Assembly: GCF_004331645.1 (NCBI RefSeq)
Contig: NZ_SJSK01000003.1
Location: 620,301 to 684,300 of the forward strand
Reading direction: 5' to 3'
Length of the DNA: 64,000 nt
Origin: Pedobacter frigiditerrae
GTDB lineage: Bacteria > Bacteroidota > Bacteroidia > Sphingobacteriales > Sphingobacteriaceae
The position numbers and the translations under genes were made by a program. Below are positions 43,591 to 52,048 of this stretch, one piece after another. How positions within the stretch are numbered: the stretch's first letter is position 1; every line of letters begins with the position of its first letter. A model generated the notes under the pieces. It ran no database searches. It was not told the origin of the DNA and worked only from the letters and a program-made list of their open reading frames with translations.

Positions 43591-44492
43591 TAAATATACA
43601 AATCTGCTGCTAATCTAAACGTATTGCAGTGCGCATCTACAATTACTTTAATGTCTGCCGAATAACCGCCTCCCATACTTACCTGAACTGGCACTTGATT
43701 TTTCAAACAAGCTTCAAAAACCATAAGATCACGTTGTTTACAGGCATTTTTAGTTAAAGCTAATTTACCTAATTTATCACTTTCTAAAACATCAACTCCT
43801 GCTAAATAGAAAATAAAATCTGGTTGATGTTTAGCAAAAATAACCGTTAATGCCTCGCTTAATCTGCTCAGGAAAATATCGTCACTTGTACCATCTTCCA
43901 AAGGAATATCTAAATCAGATAACTCTTTTCGAAAAGGGAAATTTTGAGCGCAATGCATAGAAAAAGTAAAAACCCTTGGTTCATTCTGAAAGATCTCTGC
44001 TGTTCCATTACCTTGATGAACATCTAAATCTATGATTAAGATGCGCTTAGCTAAATTATTATTTAACAGGTAGTTTGCTGCAATGGCTTGATCATTTAAT
44101 AAACAAAATCCTTCTCCCCAATTACTACCGGCATGATGTGTTCCTCCTGCAACATTAAAGGCAACACCAAACTGCTGAGCATACCTAGCACCATCTATTG
44201 TTCCTTGGGCAATTCTAATTTCTCTTTCTACCAATTGAGCGCTTAGTGGAAAGCCAATCCTTCTTTGCTCCTTAGCTGGCAAGGTTAAATTTTTAAGCTG
44301 TAACCAATAAGCTGCCTCATGAGTTGTGGTGATAGTTTCCTCGGCTAAAGGTTCAGGTGCAAATAAACTATCCTTTAAAATCGTTCCCTCGTGCAATAAT
44401 TGCTCAGGTATCAACTCATATTTAAGCATCGGAAAACGATGTCCCTCTGGCAAAGGATGTGCATAAAGAGGATGATAAGCTATTTTTAGCAT
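43590..44492 (-). CDS. Histone-deacetylase-superfamily (AcuC-like) deacetylase
   Basis: The 300-residue cytoplasmic protein has the arginase/deacetylase fold signatures: the catalytic His pair in GGTHHAGSNWGEGFC (H119-H120), zinc ligands Asp157 and His159 in LIIDLDVHQGNGT, the third zinc aspartate probably in LAGVDVLESDKLG (near 238), and the Tyr in GGGYSADI (near 273). All key residues are present, so it should be an active Zn amidohydrolase. In bacteria such enzymes act on acetyl-lysine, acetoin-pathway proteins or acetylpolyamines. The downstream lipoprotein gene is coupled. Confidence 0.9.
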   Translation of the reverse strand: MLKIAYHPLYAHPLPEGHRFPMLKYELIPEQLLHEGTILKDSLFAPEPLAEETITTTHEAAYWLQLKNLTLPAKEQRRIGFPLSAQLVEREIRIAQGTIDGARYAQQFGVAFNVAGGTHHAGSNWGEGFCLLNDQAIAANYLLNNNLAKRILIIDLDVHQGNGTAEIFQNEPRVFTFSMHCAQNFPFRKELSDLDIPLEDGTSDDIFLSRLSEALTVIFAKHQPDFIFYLAGVDVLESDKLGKLALTKNACKQRDLMVFEACLKNQVPVQVSMGGGYSADIKVIVDAHCNTFRLAADLYI

Positions 44493-44503
44493 TTAGTAAG
44501 AAT

Positions 44504-44564
44504 AAGGATGAAGGAACAAAGAACAATGATAAATAAGGAAAATATTCTTTGCTCTTTTATCCTT
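44504..44564 (-). repeat. Imperfect inverted repeat between deacetylase and bestrophin genes
   Basis: Arms of 21 bp at 44504-44524 and 44544-44564 match at 17 of 21 positions around a 19-nt loop. It lies just past the bestrophin stop, so it could be a terminator, but it lacks a good T-run on the minus strand. Confidence 0.4.
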
Positions 44565-44578
44565 GTTCATCATTCATT

Positions 44579-45439
44579 TTAACTTAAAATCTCTTGAACG
44601 TGTTTTTCGATATTATTGCAAATCTGATCAACTGGCAAGTCATTTGCATCCTGATTAAAGGGGTTCTCTATTTCTTCAGCTATGAGCTCCAAACTCGCTA
44701 ATACATAGAGAATAAAGGGTACAATCGGAACCACAAAATAACCTAAACTAAATACCCATCCAATAGGCAACGTAAGCACATAAATGAAAATAAACTTTTT
44801 GATAAAAGCACTATAAGAATATGGAATCGGTGTGTTTCTAATCCTTTCGCAACCACCACAAATATCTGTGAATTGGTTGGCATCGGCACTTAAGGTAATC
44901 AATTGTTCTTGTGAAATCTTTCCAGCCGTTTGCAAATCGTATAACCTAGCAATTATACTTGCAGCAACTTGATTCGGAATGTGTTTTCCGCCATCGATTT
45001 CGATTAAAAAGCTATCCTTACCAAAGTATTGTTTCTCTCTTAAATGCTCCTTTAATGCGAATCCGTATTTCGGAATGGCATACTTGAAGAACTCAACTTC
45101 TTCTTCCGATAAGTTTAATGCTTTTATTTTGAGCGCCAGATTACGACTGACGTTTGTTAACGCACCTAACAATTTTCTACCATCCCACCACCTATCATAA
45201 GAAGTATTGGTTCTAAATACCAATAGCATAGACAACACAAAACCTAATAAACTGTGCATCATTCCAACGTTTTTGATATAAGTTGTTTCTGCAAGTTTTA
45301 GATAATTTAGTTCCAGAAAGGCTATAATGGCTGAAAACACAGCAATACCTAACATTAAAGGCCAGAGTTTTCTAAAGGTATCAGACTTGTGAACATGGAA
45401 GATGAAACTCATCCACTCTTTAGGATTGTAATTGATCAT
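44579..45439 (-). CDS. Bestrophin-family (YneE-like) anion channel
   Basis: The 286-residue membrane protein has four hydrophobic segments: about 24-45, 62-77, 208-226 and 232-250. The family signature FRTNTSYDRWWDGRKLLGAL (about 75-94) and ALKEHLREKQYFG match bacterial bestrophins; homologues are chloride or cation channels built as pentamers in the inner membrane. The ICGGCERIRNTPIPYSYSAF stretch, with NTPIPYSY, is diagnostic. Length is normal. A small lipoprotein gene precedes it. Confidence 0.9.
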   Translation of the reverse strand: MINYNPKEWMSFIFHVHKSDTFRKLWPLMLGIAVFSAIIAFLELNYLKLAETTYIKNVGMMHSLLGFVLSMLLVFRTNTSYDRWWDGRKLLGALTNVSRNLALKIKALNLSEEEVEFFKYAIPKYGFALKEHLREKQYFGKDSFLIEIDGGKHIPNQVAASIIARLYDLQTAGKISQEQLITLSADANQFTDICGGCERIRNTPIPYSYSAFIKKFIFIYVLTLPIGWVFSLGYFVVPIVPFILYVLASLELIAEEIENPFNQDANDLPVDQICNNIEKHVQEILS

Positions 45440-45457
45440 ATTATAAAATTCTAATAA

Positions 45458-45859
45458 CTATGGACACTCATTAATTCCCCACTCCGTTGAGCCACCTCTT
45501 CCGCCTTCACATTTCCAATTTCTTCTAATTTCATTAACTTTCCAATGTGTTCCATCAAATTTAGCGAACATCATTATTTTTTCTTTTCGAACTGCATCAT
45601 CATCAACACGCTCATTTATTAAGGTTATTTGATAATTATTCTTCTCGATGATTTTTTTACTCACCGTAATTTGCAGAGATACTTCATTTGAATCTATGTA
45701 ATAGCTTTTTAGTAGCTCTTCTGGAGTTTTGACGTCATATCTTAAGCTAATCTTTTGATTAAAAGAACTTGGATCAATATCCTCATAATTTTCTGAACAA
45801 GAAGAAATTGCTGTAGATAAAAGAACGATAAAGAAAAACCTATATAAGATTTTTATCAT
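45458..45859 (-). CDS. Hypothetical lipoprotein
   Basis: The 133-residue protein has a lipoprotein signal (FFFIVLLSTAISSC, Cys21) and an acidic spacer (SENYEDIDPSS). The mature part shows a SLRYDVKTPEELLKSYYIDSNE start and a Cys pair in WKCEGGRGGSTEWGINECP. The last 18 residues could be disulfide-linked. The start overlaps the kynureninase stop by 4 bp. I do not assign a function; coupling to kynureninase is likely incidental. Confidence 0.65.
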   Translation of the reverse strand: MIKILYRFFFIVLLSTAISSCSENYEDIDPSSFNQKISLRYDVKTPEELLKSYYIDSNEVSLQITVSKKIIEKNNYQITLINERVDDDAVRKEKIMMFAKFDGTHWKVNEIRRNWKCEGGRGGSTEWGINECP

Positions 45860-47142
45860 TTAAGATTTTGACTAATGGTTAACAACAGCTCACCAGTTTT
45901 AAAAACATCTTCAAAACTGTTATACATGGGCACTGGACTTAAGCGAATTACATTTGGTTCACGCCAATCCCCCAATACATTATTAGCAACCAACTGATCG
46001 AATATTTTCTTTCCATCTGCCTTTGCAATGATAGAAACTTGAGCTCCTCTATCTTCTTCTGTTAAAGGAGTTATAATTTTAAATTGCTCTTCTCCTAACT
46101 TCATATTTACTTCATTTATAACATAAAACAAATATGAAGTTAAAGTTTTACTTTTGGTTCTTAATGCGTTTATAAATCCTGATTTTTCGAATAATTGAAG
46201 TGACGCGTGGTATAAAGCCATTGGCATTACCTGGGTACAACTTACTTGCCAACCATCTGCACCAAGTTCAGGAATAAATCCTTTTTCCATTTTAAAACGT
46301 TGCTCTTCTTTGTAACCCCACCATCCCGCAAAGCGATTTAAAGAAGTATTGGTAAAATGCTTTTCGTGAACAAATATCCCACTTATTCCTCCAGGACCGG
46401 CATTTTGATATTTATACGAACACCAACAAGCAAAATCTATATCCCAATCGTGTAAAGCCAAAGGCACGTTACCAGCTGCATGGGCTAAATCGAACCCTAC
46501 AACTACACCAATTTTATGCCCGGCCTTAGTAATTGCAGGCATATCAAACCATTGTCCCGTGAAGTAATTTACCCCTCCAAACAGTACTAAAGCTAATTCA
46601 TCTGCATTCTCTTCAATTGCGCCGATAATATCTTCTGTCCTTAAAGTATATTCTCCTTCTTTAGGTTTTACTTCAATAATAGCATCTGATGGATTAAAAC
46701 CGTGGAAACGAACTTGACTTTCAATCGCGTACTGGTCTGATGGAAAAGCACCTGCTTCCATTATGATTTTATACTTTTTCCCCTTTGGCTGATAAAAACT
46801 AACCATTAACAAATGCAGGTTAACCGTTAATGTATTCATCGGGCAAACTTCTGAAGGTTTAGCACCTACAATTGGAGCCATCAATTTCTTTAGTTCCTTG
46901 TGGTAAAACATCCAGGGTGAATCTCCGTCAAACCAACCTTCAACTGCTAGGTTTTGCCAATTATTTAATTGCACTTCTAACACCTCTCTTGTAACTTTAG
47001 GTTGCAACCCTAATGAATTACCACACAAGTAAATAAATGGTTTTTCATTTTGTTGCGGAAACAAAAATTCATTACGCATTTCTCTTAAAATATCTTGTTG
47101 GTCTAAAGCTTGAGCAAAGGCTAAATTATTCTCGAAATTCAT
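45856..47142 (-). CDS. kynU: Kynureninase
   Basis: The 428-residue PLP enzyme hydrolyses kynurenine (or 3-hydroxykynurenine) to (3-hydroxy)anthranilate and alanine in tryptophan breakdown or NAD synthesis. PLP lysine is Lys244 (CWCSYKYQNAGPGG), with Asp218/His221 (GFDLAHAAGN) binding the ring nitrogen and phosphate. N-terminal LCGNSLGLQPK and the later GWQVSCTQVM are family-typical. No kynurenine mono-oxygenase or tryptophan dioxygenase gene is in the window, so the rest of the pathway must be elsewhere or missing. Confidence 0.95.
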   Translation of the reverse strand: MNFENNLAFAQALDQQDILREMRNEFLFPQQNEKPFIYLCGNSLGLQPKVTREVLEVQLNNWQNLAVEGWFDGDSPWMFYHKELKKLMAPIVGAKPSEVCPMNTLTVNLHLLMVSFYQPKGKKYKIIMEAGAFPSDQYAIESQVRFHGFNPSDAIIEVKPKEGEYTLRTEDIIGAIEENADELALVLFGGVNYFTGQWFDMPAITKAGHKIGVVVGFDLAHAAGNVPLALHDWDIDFACWCSYKYQNAGPGGISGIFVHEKHFTNTSLNRFAGWWGYKEEQRFKMEKGFIPELGADGWQVSCTQVMPMALYHASLQLFEKSGFINALRTKSKTLTSYLFYVINEVNMKLGEEQFKIITPLTEEDRGAQVSIIAKADGKKIFDQLVANNVLGDWREPNVIRLSPVPMYNSFEDVFKTGELLLTISQNLK

Positions 47143-47154
47143 ACCGCAATATTA

Positions 47155-47180
47155 CAAAAAAAGCCTAACCGTAAGGCTAG
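47155..47180 (-). terminator. Terminator after PNPOx-like gene
   Basis: On the minus strand AGCCT and AGGCT form a 5-bp stem around a 7-nt loop, followed by TTTTTT. It is 26 bp past the stop at 47206. The stem is short, so confidence is moderate. Confidence 0.55.
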
Positions 47181-47205
47181 ACTTTTCATTAACATATTAA
47201 ATTGA

Positions 47206-47694
47206 TTAAAATTTAATAGTATCGTGTTTACCCAAATCGGGTGTATCTCCTGTTACAATTGCCTTTAACATTTTAAACGCCACTACCATCTTACTAGCAT
47301 TCGAATCCCAATATTCGGCCGCAGAGGGAGTTACCTTGATCAGTATTAAATTTGGGTCATCTGCACCTTCCGGGAACCAAGCTTTGATGGGTGGAGAGAA
47401 ATATGCTTCTTTTCGAGCTTGGTCATCTACCAATTCAGCTTTCCCATTTACAGAAATATAAGTATTACTAGACGGATCGCTATAAGCCAAATTAACTTCA
47501 TTCTCTTTAGATATCTCCTTACTTTTTAAAGAATATTCATTGGTGAAGAACCAAATGCTACCATCATCTTCAATTTTGGCTGTTCCCATTGGCCTACTGC
47601 TGAATTCATTTTCATTGCTTAAAGTAGTAAGCATACAAATTCTTACCTTCTCTGCCATTTCTTGAAGTATGGCTATATTTTTTTCGTTTTTCAT
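47206..47694 (-). CDS. Pyridoxamine 5'-phosphate oxidase-like general stress protein
   Basis: The 162-residue protein belongs to the split-barrel flavin-binding family of general stress proteins (PF16242-type). Supporting blocks are CMLTTLSNENEFSSRPMGTAKIEDDGSIWFFTN (in parts: SSRPMGT and GSIWFFTN), VNLAYSDPSSNTYISVNGKAEL and AWFPEGADDPNLILIKV. It probably binds FMN or F420-like cofactors; the reaction is unknown. No transmembrane segment. A weak terminator follows. Confidence 0.85.
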   Translation of the reverse strand: MKNEKNIAILQEMAEKVRICMLTTLSNENEFSSRPMGTAKIEDDGSIWFFTNEYSLKSKEISKENEVNLAYSDPSSNTYISVNGKAELVDDQARKEAYFSPPIKAWFPEGADDPNLILIKVTPSAAEYWDSNASKMVVAFKMLKAIVTGDTPDLGKHDTIKF

Positions 47695-47817
47695 AACAGG
47701 TGTATTTGATTATTAAACACAAGAAAAATTGAAAGGTTTTAGAGTTTATTTTATTAAGGCTTATTTTTAACAACCCAGTCTTAATGTAAGATTATAATAA
47801 TTGTAAACCATCCATCC

Positions 47818-47853
47818 TTCGTTCATCCTTCGTTCATCTTTCGTTCATCTTTC
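47818..47853. repeat. Short tandem repeat, 11-bp unit
   Basis: TTCGTTCATCC at 47818, then TTCGTTCATCT at 47829 and 47840, and a broken fourth copy from 47851. It is a simple-sequence tract in the 221-bp spacer between the PNPOx-like and glycosylase genes, with no known function. Confidence 0.6.
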
Positions 47854-47915
47854 GTCTTTATAGTGTTTTTATAGGCTCTGTGTAGAGGCCTGAAATAACA
47901 ACCAATGTTATGATG

Positions 47916-48521
47916 CTAAGAATTTGGTTTACTCACAAACTTATTGCCCTTGATATAAAATCGCCAAGGCAACAAGGCATGGTCTTCTGCATAATCTACT
48001 CCAACTCTGGGAGAAGCAATTATTTGGTCTGGCTTAAAATGAATACCGTTGTCTTCAATCCAAATTTCATCACCCAATAAATCTTTGGCATTTAAGTTTT
48101 TATCTATACCTAACGCTTTTGCGAGTGCACCTGGCCCTGCTGTTATTCTTGGTGCCATGCTTTGCATATTTCTACGCGCTAACATGGTTGACAAACCTTC
48201 AGTAGGCTCTATACCGCGTATTAAAACAGCATGGGGATTGTTTTTAGAGTTTGTAACCACATTAAATAGGTGGTGGATACCGTAACATAGGTAAACATAT
48301 GAAATGCCACCAGCTTCATACATCGTTGCTGTTCTGGGCGTAAACCTTCCGTTATAAGCATGGGAAGCCTTATCGATGATTCCATTATAGGCTTCAGTTT
48401 CTACAATAGTCCCCCCTGTTAGTTTACCATCAACTAATGTGAAAAGTTGCCTACCCAAAAGCTGTACAGCTAAATTCGTTACATCGTCCTGTTGGTAAAA
48501 AGAATAAGGTAATTTAGGCAT
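47916..48521 (-). CDS. DNA-3-methyladenine glycosylase (AAG/MPG family)
   Basis: The 201-residue enzyme removes alkylated purines from DNA. It shows the catalytic Glu in GGTIVETEAYNG, the intercalating region SHAYNGRFTPRTATMYEAGG, YVYLCYGIHHLFNVVTN and the RITAGPGALAKALGI block, which together define the AAG family. Length equals that of bacterial members. Its start overlaps the upstream reductase gene by 8 bp, so the two are expressed together; both repair chemical damage (alkylation and methionine oxidation). Confidence 0.95.
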   Translation of the reverse strand: MPKLPYSFYQQDDVTNLAVQLLGRQLFTLVDGKLTGGTIVETEAYNGIIDKASHAYNGRFTPRTATMYEAGGISYVYLCYGIHHLFNVVTNSKNNPHAVLIRGIEPTEGLSTMLARRNMQSMAPRITAGPGALAKALGIDKNLNAKDLLGDEIWIEDNGIHFKPDQIIASPRVGVDYAEDHALLPWRFYIKGNKFVSKPNS

Positions 48522-48990
48522 TTAAAAGATTGATGATCTGGTTTAGGTATCTGTCATCAACTTCATCAAAGTGAGCAAGATATTCGCTATCAACATCTAA
48601 AACGCCAATAATGTTTTCTCCTTTATAAAGTGGCAATACAATTTCAGATTTTGATGCAGATGCACAAGCAATATGACCAGGAAATTCATCTACGTTTGGA
48701 ACAATAATGGTTTCTGCTTTTTGCCAAGAAGTGCCACAAACACCTTTCCCCATTTTAATTCTAGTGCAAGCAACAGGACCTTGAAACGGGCCTAATACTA
48801 ATTCATCGTTTTTAATTAAATAAAAGCCTACCCAGAACCAGTTAAATTGCTCTTTTAAGGCAGCACAAAGATTCGCAAGGTTTGCTATCAAATCAGATTC
48901 GCCATAAAGCAAAGCTTCAATTTGAGGAATAAGAGATTGGTATTGTTCTTCTTTGGTGCCTGTTTTGGCAATAGTTAAATCTTCAGCCAT
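48514..48990 (-). CDS. msrC: Free methionine-(R)-sulfoxide reductase (GAF domain)
   Basis: The start at 48990 (MAEDLTIAKTG) yields 158 residues; the ATG at 49011 adds seven hydrophobic residues unlike the family. The GAF fold carries three cysteines, Cys75 (VACTRI), Cys85 (GVCGTSW) and Cys109 (HIACAS), spaced 10 and 24, as in E. coli fRMsr (84, 94, 118). It reduces free Met-R-sulfoxide with thioredoxin. It precedes the 3-methyladenine glycosylase gene with 8-bp overlap. Confidence 0.9.
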   Translation of the reverse strand: MAEDLTIAKTGTKEEQYQSLIPQIEALLYGESDLIANLANLCAALKEQFNWFWVGFYLIKNDELVLGPFQGPVACTRIKMGKGVCGTSWQKAETIIVPNVDEFPGHIACASASKSEIVLPLYKGENIIGVLDVDSEYLAHFDEVDDRYLNQIINLLNA

Positions 48991-49073
48991 TAGAATAATT
49001 TTGAGAAACAAAGTTAACCATAACTAAAATTAACTAAGCTAGTTCTGAAGAGATTTACAAATTGGTGATAGAA

Positions 49074-49274
49074 TTATGCCTCAGCAAGATTCTTTCTTCC
49101 CATTAAATAATAAATGATTAGTCCACCGAAAGGGAAAATCACAACGATGTTTGTCCAAATCAGTTTTTTAACTTTCTTTCTATGTGGATGTTTTGCTATA
49201 TCCTTAACCGTCCAAATGATGGAGATCAACCACAGGCCTACTAAAATGTAAATAAAGATGATGGCGACGTTCAT
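49074..49274 (-). CDS. Small PLDc_N-type membrane protein
   Basis: The start at 49274 (MNVAIIFIYILVGLWLISII) gives 66 residues; an ATG at 49319 would add 15 non-hydrophobic residues. Two membrane helices (about 3-22 and 39-58) flank a basic loop KHPHRKKVKK, and the FPFGGLIIYYLMGRK end is typical of the PLDc_N family (phospholipase D-nuclease N-terminal module). It stands alone with no catalytic domain. Role unknown. Confidence 0.75.
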   Translation of the reverse strand: MNVAIIFIYILVGLWLISIIWTVKDIAKHPHRKKVKKLIWTNIVVIFPFGGLIIYYLMGRKNLAEA

Positions 49275-49381
49275 AAAATTCTTTCTACTAAAATAGCAAT
49301 AAGAATTAACATTCGCCAACTATTCAACATTGTGCCATGGCTATTGTCAAATTAGTTAGCTTTGAAATTTAACTAATAATT

Positions 49382-49630
49382 ATGAGAACAATAGCAGAGT
49401 TACCACATCCAGCATGCAAGATTACCTTGTTTAACATGAACCAAAAATACATCGTAAAGTTTGAACAAGGACCACTTGAACAAAGCTATAAAATATCAGA
49501 GTTGGAACTTACTGGAGGAGGGGCGAATGAGATTTTTCAAATGTTAGATGAAGAGTTTATAGCTACCGTTATTGAAAGATTTAAAACAATGCGAAGCGAT
49601 TTTTCTTCAGCTTATCAAAGGCAGCAGTAA
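49382..49630 (+). CDS. Small conserved hypothetical protein
   Basis: The 82-residue soluble protein (MRTIAELPHPACKITLFNMNQ) has the fragment KYIVKFEQGPLEQSYKISEL and the helix FIATVIERFKTMRSDFSSAY. I recall similar short proteins in Sphingobacteria without assigned function. The start ATG at 49382 fits the pattern MRTIAELPH. A 337-bp AT-rich spacer follows, so it is a single-gene unit. Confidence 0.7.
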   Translation: MRTIAELPHPACKITLFNMNQKYIVKFEQGPLEQSYKISELELTGGGANEIFQMLDEEFIATVIERFKTMRSDFSSAYQRQQ

Positions 49631-49967
49631 TCATTTATATAAAATACATAACTTACTGTGAAATAGTATATTTAATTATTAAACAGAATTATATTTTGAT
49701 TTGTTAGCTTATTTTAGTCGCATAGTATGATGTTTAAAACAAGTATAAGTTTATATTAACATATATAACTTATTGATAATTAAAATTATATAATTACAAA
49801 CAATACAATATTTGGAATACATAAAACGCCAAATATTATAGATGTTTTGTATAATTACATTCTTTTTCACAATACCTAAGTTTAGTAATTATAATAAATA
49901 AAATTGGTAAAATCAGCTAATCAAACATTAGTTAACATTTGGTGTTATAGGGTTATATTGATCAATT
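49631..49967. other. AT-rich intergenic spacer
   Basis: This 337-bp spacer is extremely AT-rich (long runs of A/T with few G/C) and has no convincing frame on either strand. It presumably carries the promoter of the barrel gene at 49968, but I cannot point to a good -7 box. I see no repeat or RNA gene. Confidence 0.5.
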
Positions 49968-50600
49968 ATGAAAAAATATTACACCCTCCTATTTCTTTCA
50001 ATTCTTTTTATTAGCAATAATATCAAGGCACAAGAATCAACTACAAGACCTGATAAATTATATACCATGAGTGGTATCGGTTTCTCGCTTCCAGTTGGAG
50101 AAACCAGCGATTATTTAAAGCCAAAATTCTCAACCTCGTTGGGGTTAAATTTAGGTTTAGGAAAGGGTGGATTGTTCCTGTATCCAAAAGTGAGCTTACA
50201 CGCTTATTCTTATAATGAGATTACCCCGGACGCTGGATATAATTACGCTTTAAAAGAAGGAAGGGTTACAACCTATCTTTTAAATGTAATGCTGGGTTAT
50301 AGAAAAATAACTGGGAAATTTGCGTTCTATGGTTTTGCTGGTGGTGGTGGTGGAATAATTTTAACCCCAAGAGTAACTGTAAACACTCCAGGTTTACAAG
50401 CAAAAATGGATAATATATCTAATGGCATGGGAACCATTGAAGCCGGTGCAGGAACAGAATACAATATTGGTGGTGCTGCTTTATTTGTTGAAGCAAGTTA
50501 TATGCGTGGCTTTAGCAAAATCCAAAACAGAAACTATAGTGTTGTACCTATTAGTGTTGGGATTAAACCTAATTTGAGTAAATTATTTAGGAAAAAATAA
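49968..50600 (+). CDS. Outer-membrane beta-barrel protein
   Basis: The 210-residue protein has a signal peptide (about 1-21, ending IKAQ), then an eight-strand-like barrel with short glycine-rich turns (FAGGGGGIILTPRVTV) and a final VPISVGIKPNLSKLF. It looks like a generic small Bacteroidota porin-like or OmpW/OmpA-fold barrel. No OmpA-like peptidoglycan-binding domain is present. The next gene, on the opposite strand, stops one base after it. Function unknown. Confidence 0.75.
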   Translation: MKKYYTLLFLSILFISNNIKAQESTTRPDKLYTMSGIGFSLPVGETSDYLKPKFSTSLGLNLGLGKGGLFLYPKVSLHAYSYNEITPDAGYNYALKEGRVTTYLLNVMLGYRKITGKFAFYGFAGGGGGIILTPRVTVNTPGLQAKMDNISNGMGTIEAGAGTEYNIGGAALFVEASYMRGFSKIQNRNYSVVPISVGIKPNLSKLFRKK

Positions 50601-51296
50601 TTAGCTGGGTATTAAATCTACATACCAATAGCCAATTTCTTCATCAGCTTGATTTGGGCTTGGGAATGTTTTACGTAACCTCTCTCCAATAGAAAATTTA
50701 ATTTCTTTTGAAAATATTGGTCCATCGAAAACGAAAGTATGAAACTCTCCATTTTCACCTGCGGGGTCAATACCTTTAGGCAAATCATTTAAGAAAGATT
50801 GGTCAATTATTCTTCCACAAAAATCCTGTAAACCATCTTGGGCACAAACAACAATTGTTCGATAACCTAAAGCGATAAATTCTTTGACCAATTCCAAGCT
50901 ATCTCTTTTCCATAAAGGGAAAACTGCCTTCATCCCAATTTTACTCAATTGGTTTTCCCTATAGATTTTTAAGTCTTCCAAAAAAATGTCGCCGAAAATA
51001 GAATGATTAATTCCCTCAGATTTTAACGCAGTTAATGTCTTTCCCAATTCTTGTTCATAAATTCCCATATCAGGCATTTCAGGGAGCCTTACTTGAATTA
51101 ATGGAATTTTTAAGCCACTAACCTGCGCTAACAATAAATGCGCTCTAACGCCATGCATGGCTACCCTATTGAAACCATCATTAATTGTAGTTAATAAATA
51201 GAGAATATCGAATTCATCGTTTTGCAAAACATAGTGCAGGGCTAGCGTACTGTCCTTGCCCCCACTCCAATTAAATACCGCTGGTTGTTTAGGCAT
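50601..51296 (-). CDS. Dph6-like adenine nucleotide alpha-hydrolase (ATP-pyrophosphatase)
   Basis: The 231-residue protein has an N-type ATP-pyrophosphatase P-loop WSGGKDSTLAL (about 10-20) and the SIFGDIFLEDLKIYRENQL and GENGEFHTFVFDGPIF segments of the Dph6/ATPBD4 family. In archaea and eukaryotes Dph6 completes diphthamide on EF2; bacteria have no diphthamide, so this homologue must do something else. Its start overlaps the end of the sirtuin gene by 8 bp, meaning translation coupling. Function open. Confidence 0.85.
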   Translation of the reverse strand: MPKQPAVFNWSGGKDSTLALHYVLQNDEFDILYLLTTINDGFNRVAMHGVRAHLLLAQVSGLKIPLIQVRLPEMPDMGIYEQELGKTLTALKSEGINHSIFGDIFLEDLKIYRENQLSKIGMKAVFPLWKRDSLELVKEFIALGYRTIVVCAQDGLQDFCGRIIDQSFLNDLPKGIDPAGENGEFHTFVFDGPIFSKEIKFSIGERLRKTFPSPNQADEEIGYWYVDLIPS

Positions 51297-51981
51297 TTTT
51301 GATTAGTATTTTAGCTACTTCTTTTACCCCTGCAGTTGCAGATTTTTCAATCTTAATTACATTTTGGTAATGATTTACTGACGGGATTTTTAGATCGACA
51401 ATGTATTTTGAAACTTCTCTAGGCACAAAATCTATGAGTCCTGCAGCTGGATAAACAGCCAAAGAAGTGCCTACTAGCATAAACAAATTCGCTTCTTCGC
51501 AAATTGCAGCTGCAGTTTCTATCATCGGCACTGCCTCACCAAACCAAACCACATGAGGACGTAACTGCGAACCAAGCTCACACAACTCTCCCATTTTAAT
51601 TTCCTCGCCCTTGATGGGGTATAATAAAGCAGCATTTTTATCTGATTGAGAAAATGTAATGATGCCATGTAAATGTGTAATGTTAGTCGACCCTGCACGT
51701 TCATGTAAGTCATCTATATTTTGAGTGATGATTTGTACATCAAAATGCTCTTCCAGCTCCGCTAACATTAAATGTGCTTCATTTGGCTTAGCACTCAAAA
51801 CCTGCTTCCTTCGTTCATTATAAAACTCTTGAACCAATGCCGGATTTCTGTCCCAAGCTTCAGGAGTTGCCACATCCATTACGTTGTAGCCTTCCCAAAG
51901 TCCATCGGTATCTCTAAAGGTTTTTATACCACTTTCGGCACTAATGCCTGCTCCTGTTAAAACTACTAGTCGTTGTTTCAT
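51289..51981 (-). CDS. SIR2-family NAD-dependent deacylase lacking the zinc tetrad
   Basis: The 230-residue protein carries the NAD-binding motif GAGISAESGIKTFRD, the QNIDDLHERAG segment and the catalytic His in THLHG (near 102). LRPHVVWFGEAVP follows as in CobB/SIRT5 enzymes. However, the four zinc-binding cysteines of standard sirtuins are not visible: between THLHG and LRPHV only one Cys (GELCELGS) remains. The NAD-linked deacylase function should be retained, with a short non-zinc loop. It overlaps the Dph6-like gene by 8 bp. Confidence 0.9.
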   Translation of the reverse strand: MKQRLVVLTGAGISAESGIKTFRDTDGLWEGYNVMDVATPEAWDRNPALVQEFYNERRKQVLSAKPNEAHLMLAELEEHFDVQIITQNIDDLHERAGSTNITHLHGIITFSQSDKNAALLYPIKGEEIKMGELCELGSQLRPHVVWFGEAVPMIETAAAICEEANLFMLVGTSLAVYPAAGLIDFVPREVSKYIVDLKIPSVNHYQNVIKIEKSATAGVKEVAKILIKNA

Positions 51982-51998
51982 GTACTAAATTAAACAAA

Positions 51999-52029
51999 AA
52001 ACCCTTTCGAACATTGTACGAAAGGGTTT
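51999..52029 (-). terminator. Rho-independent terminator after DUF6580 gene
   Basis: A perfect 11-bp stem (AAACCCTTTCG/CGAAAGGGTTT) with a 9-nt loop ends in T-rich sequence on the minus strand. It lies 20 bp past the stop at 52049. Confidence 0.8.
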
Positions 52030-52048
52030 GACTCTAATATTTTGATGC

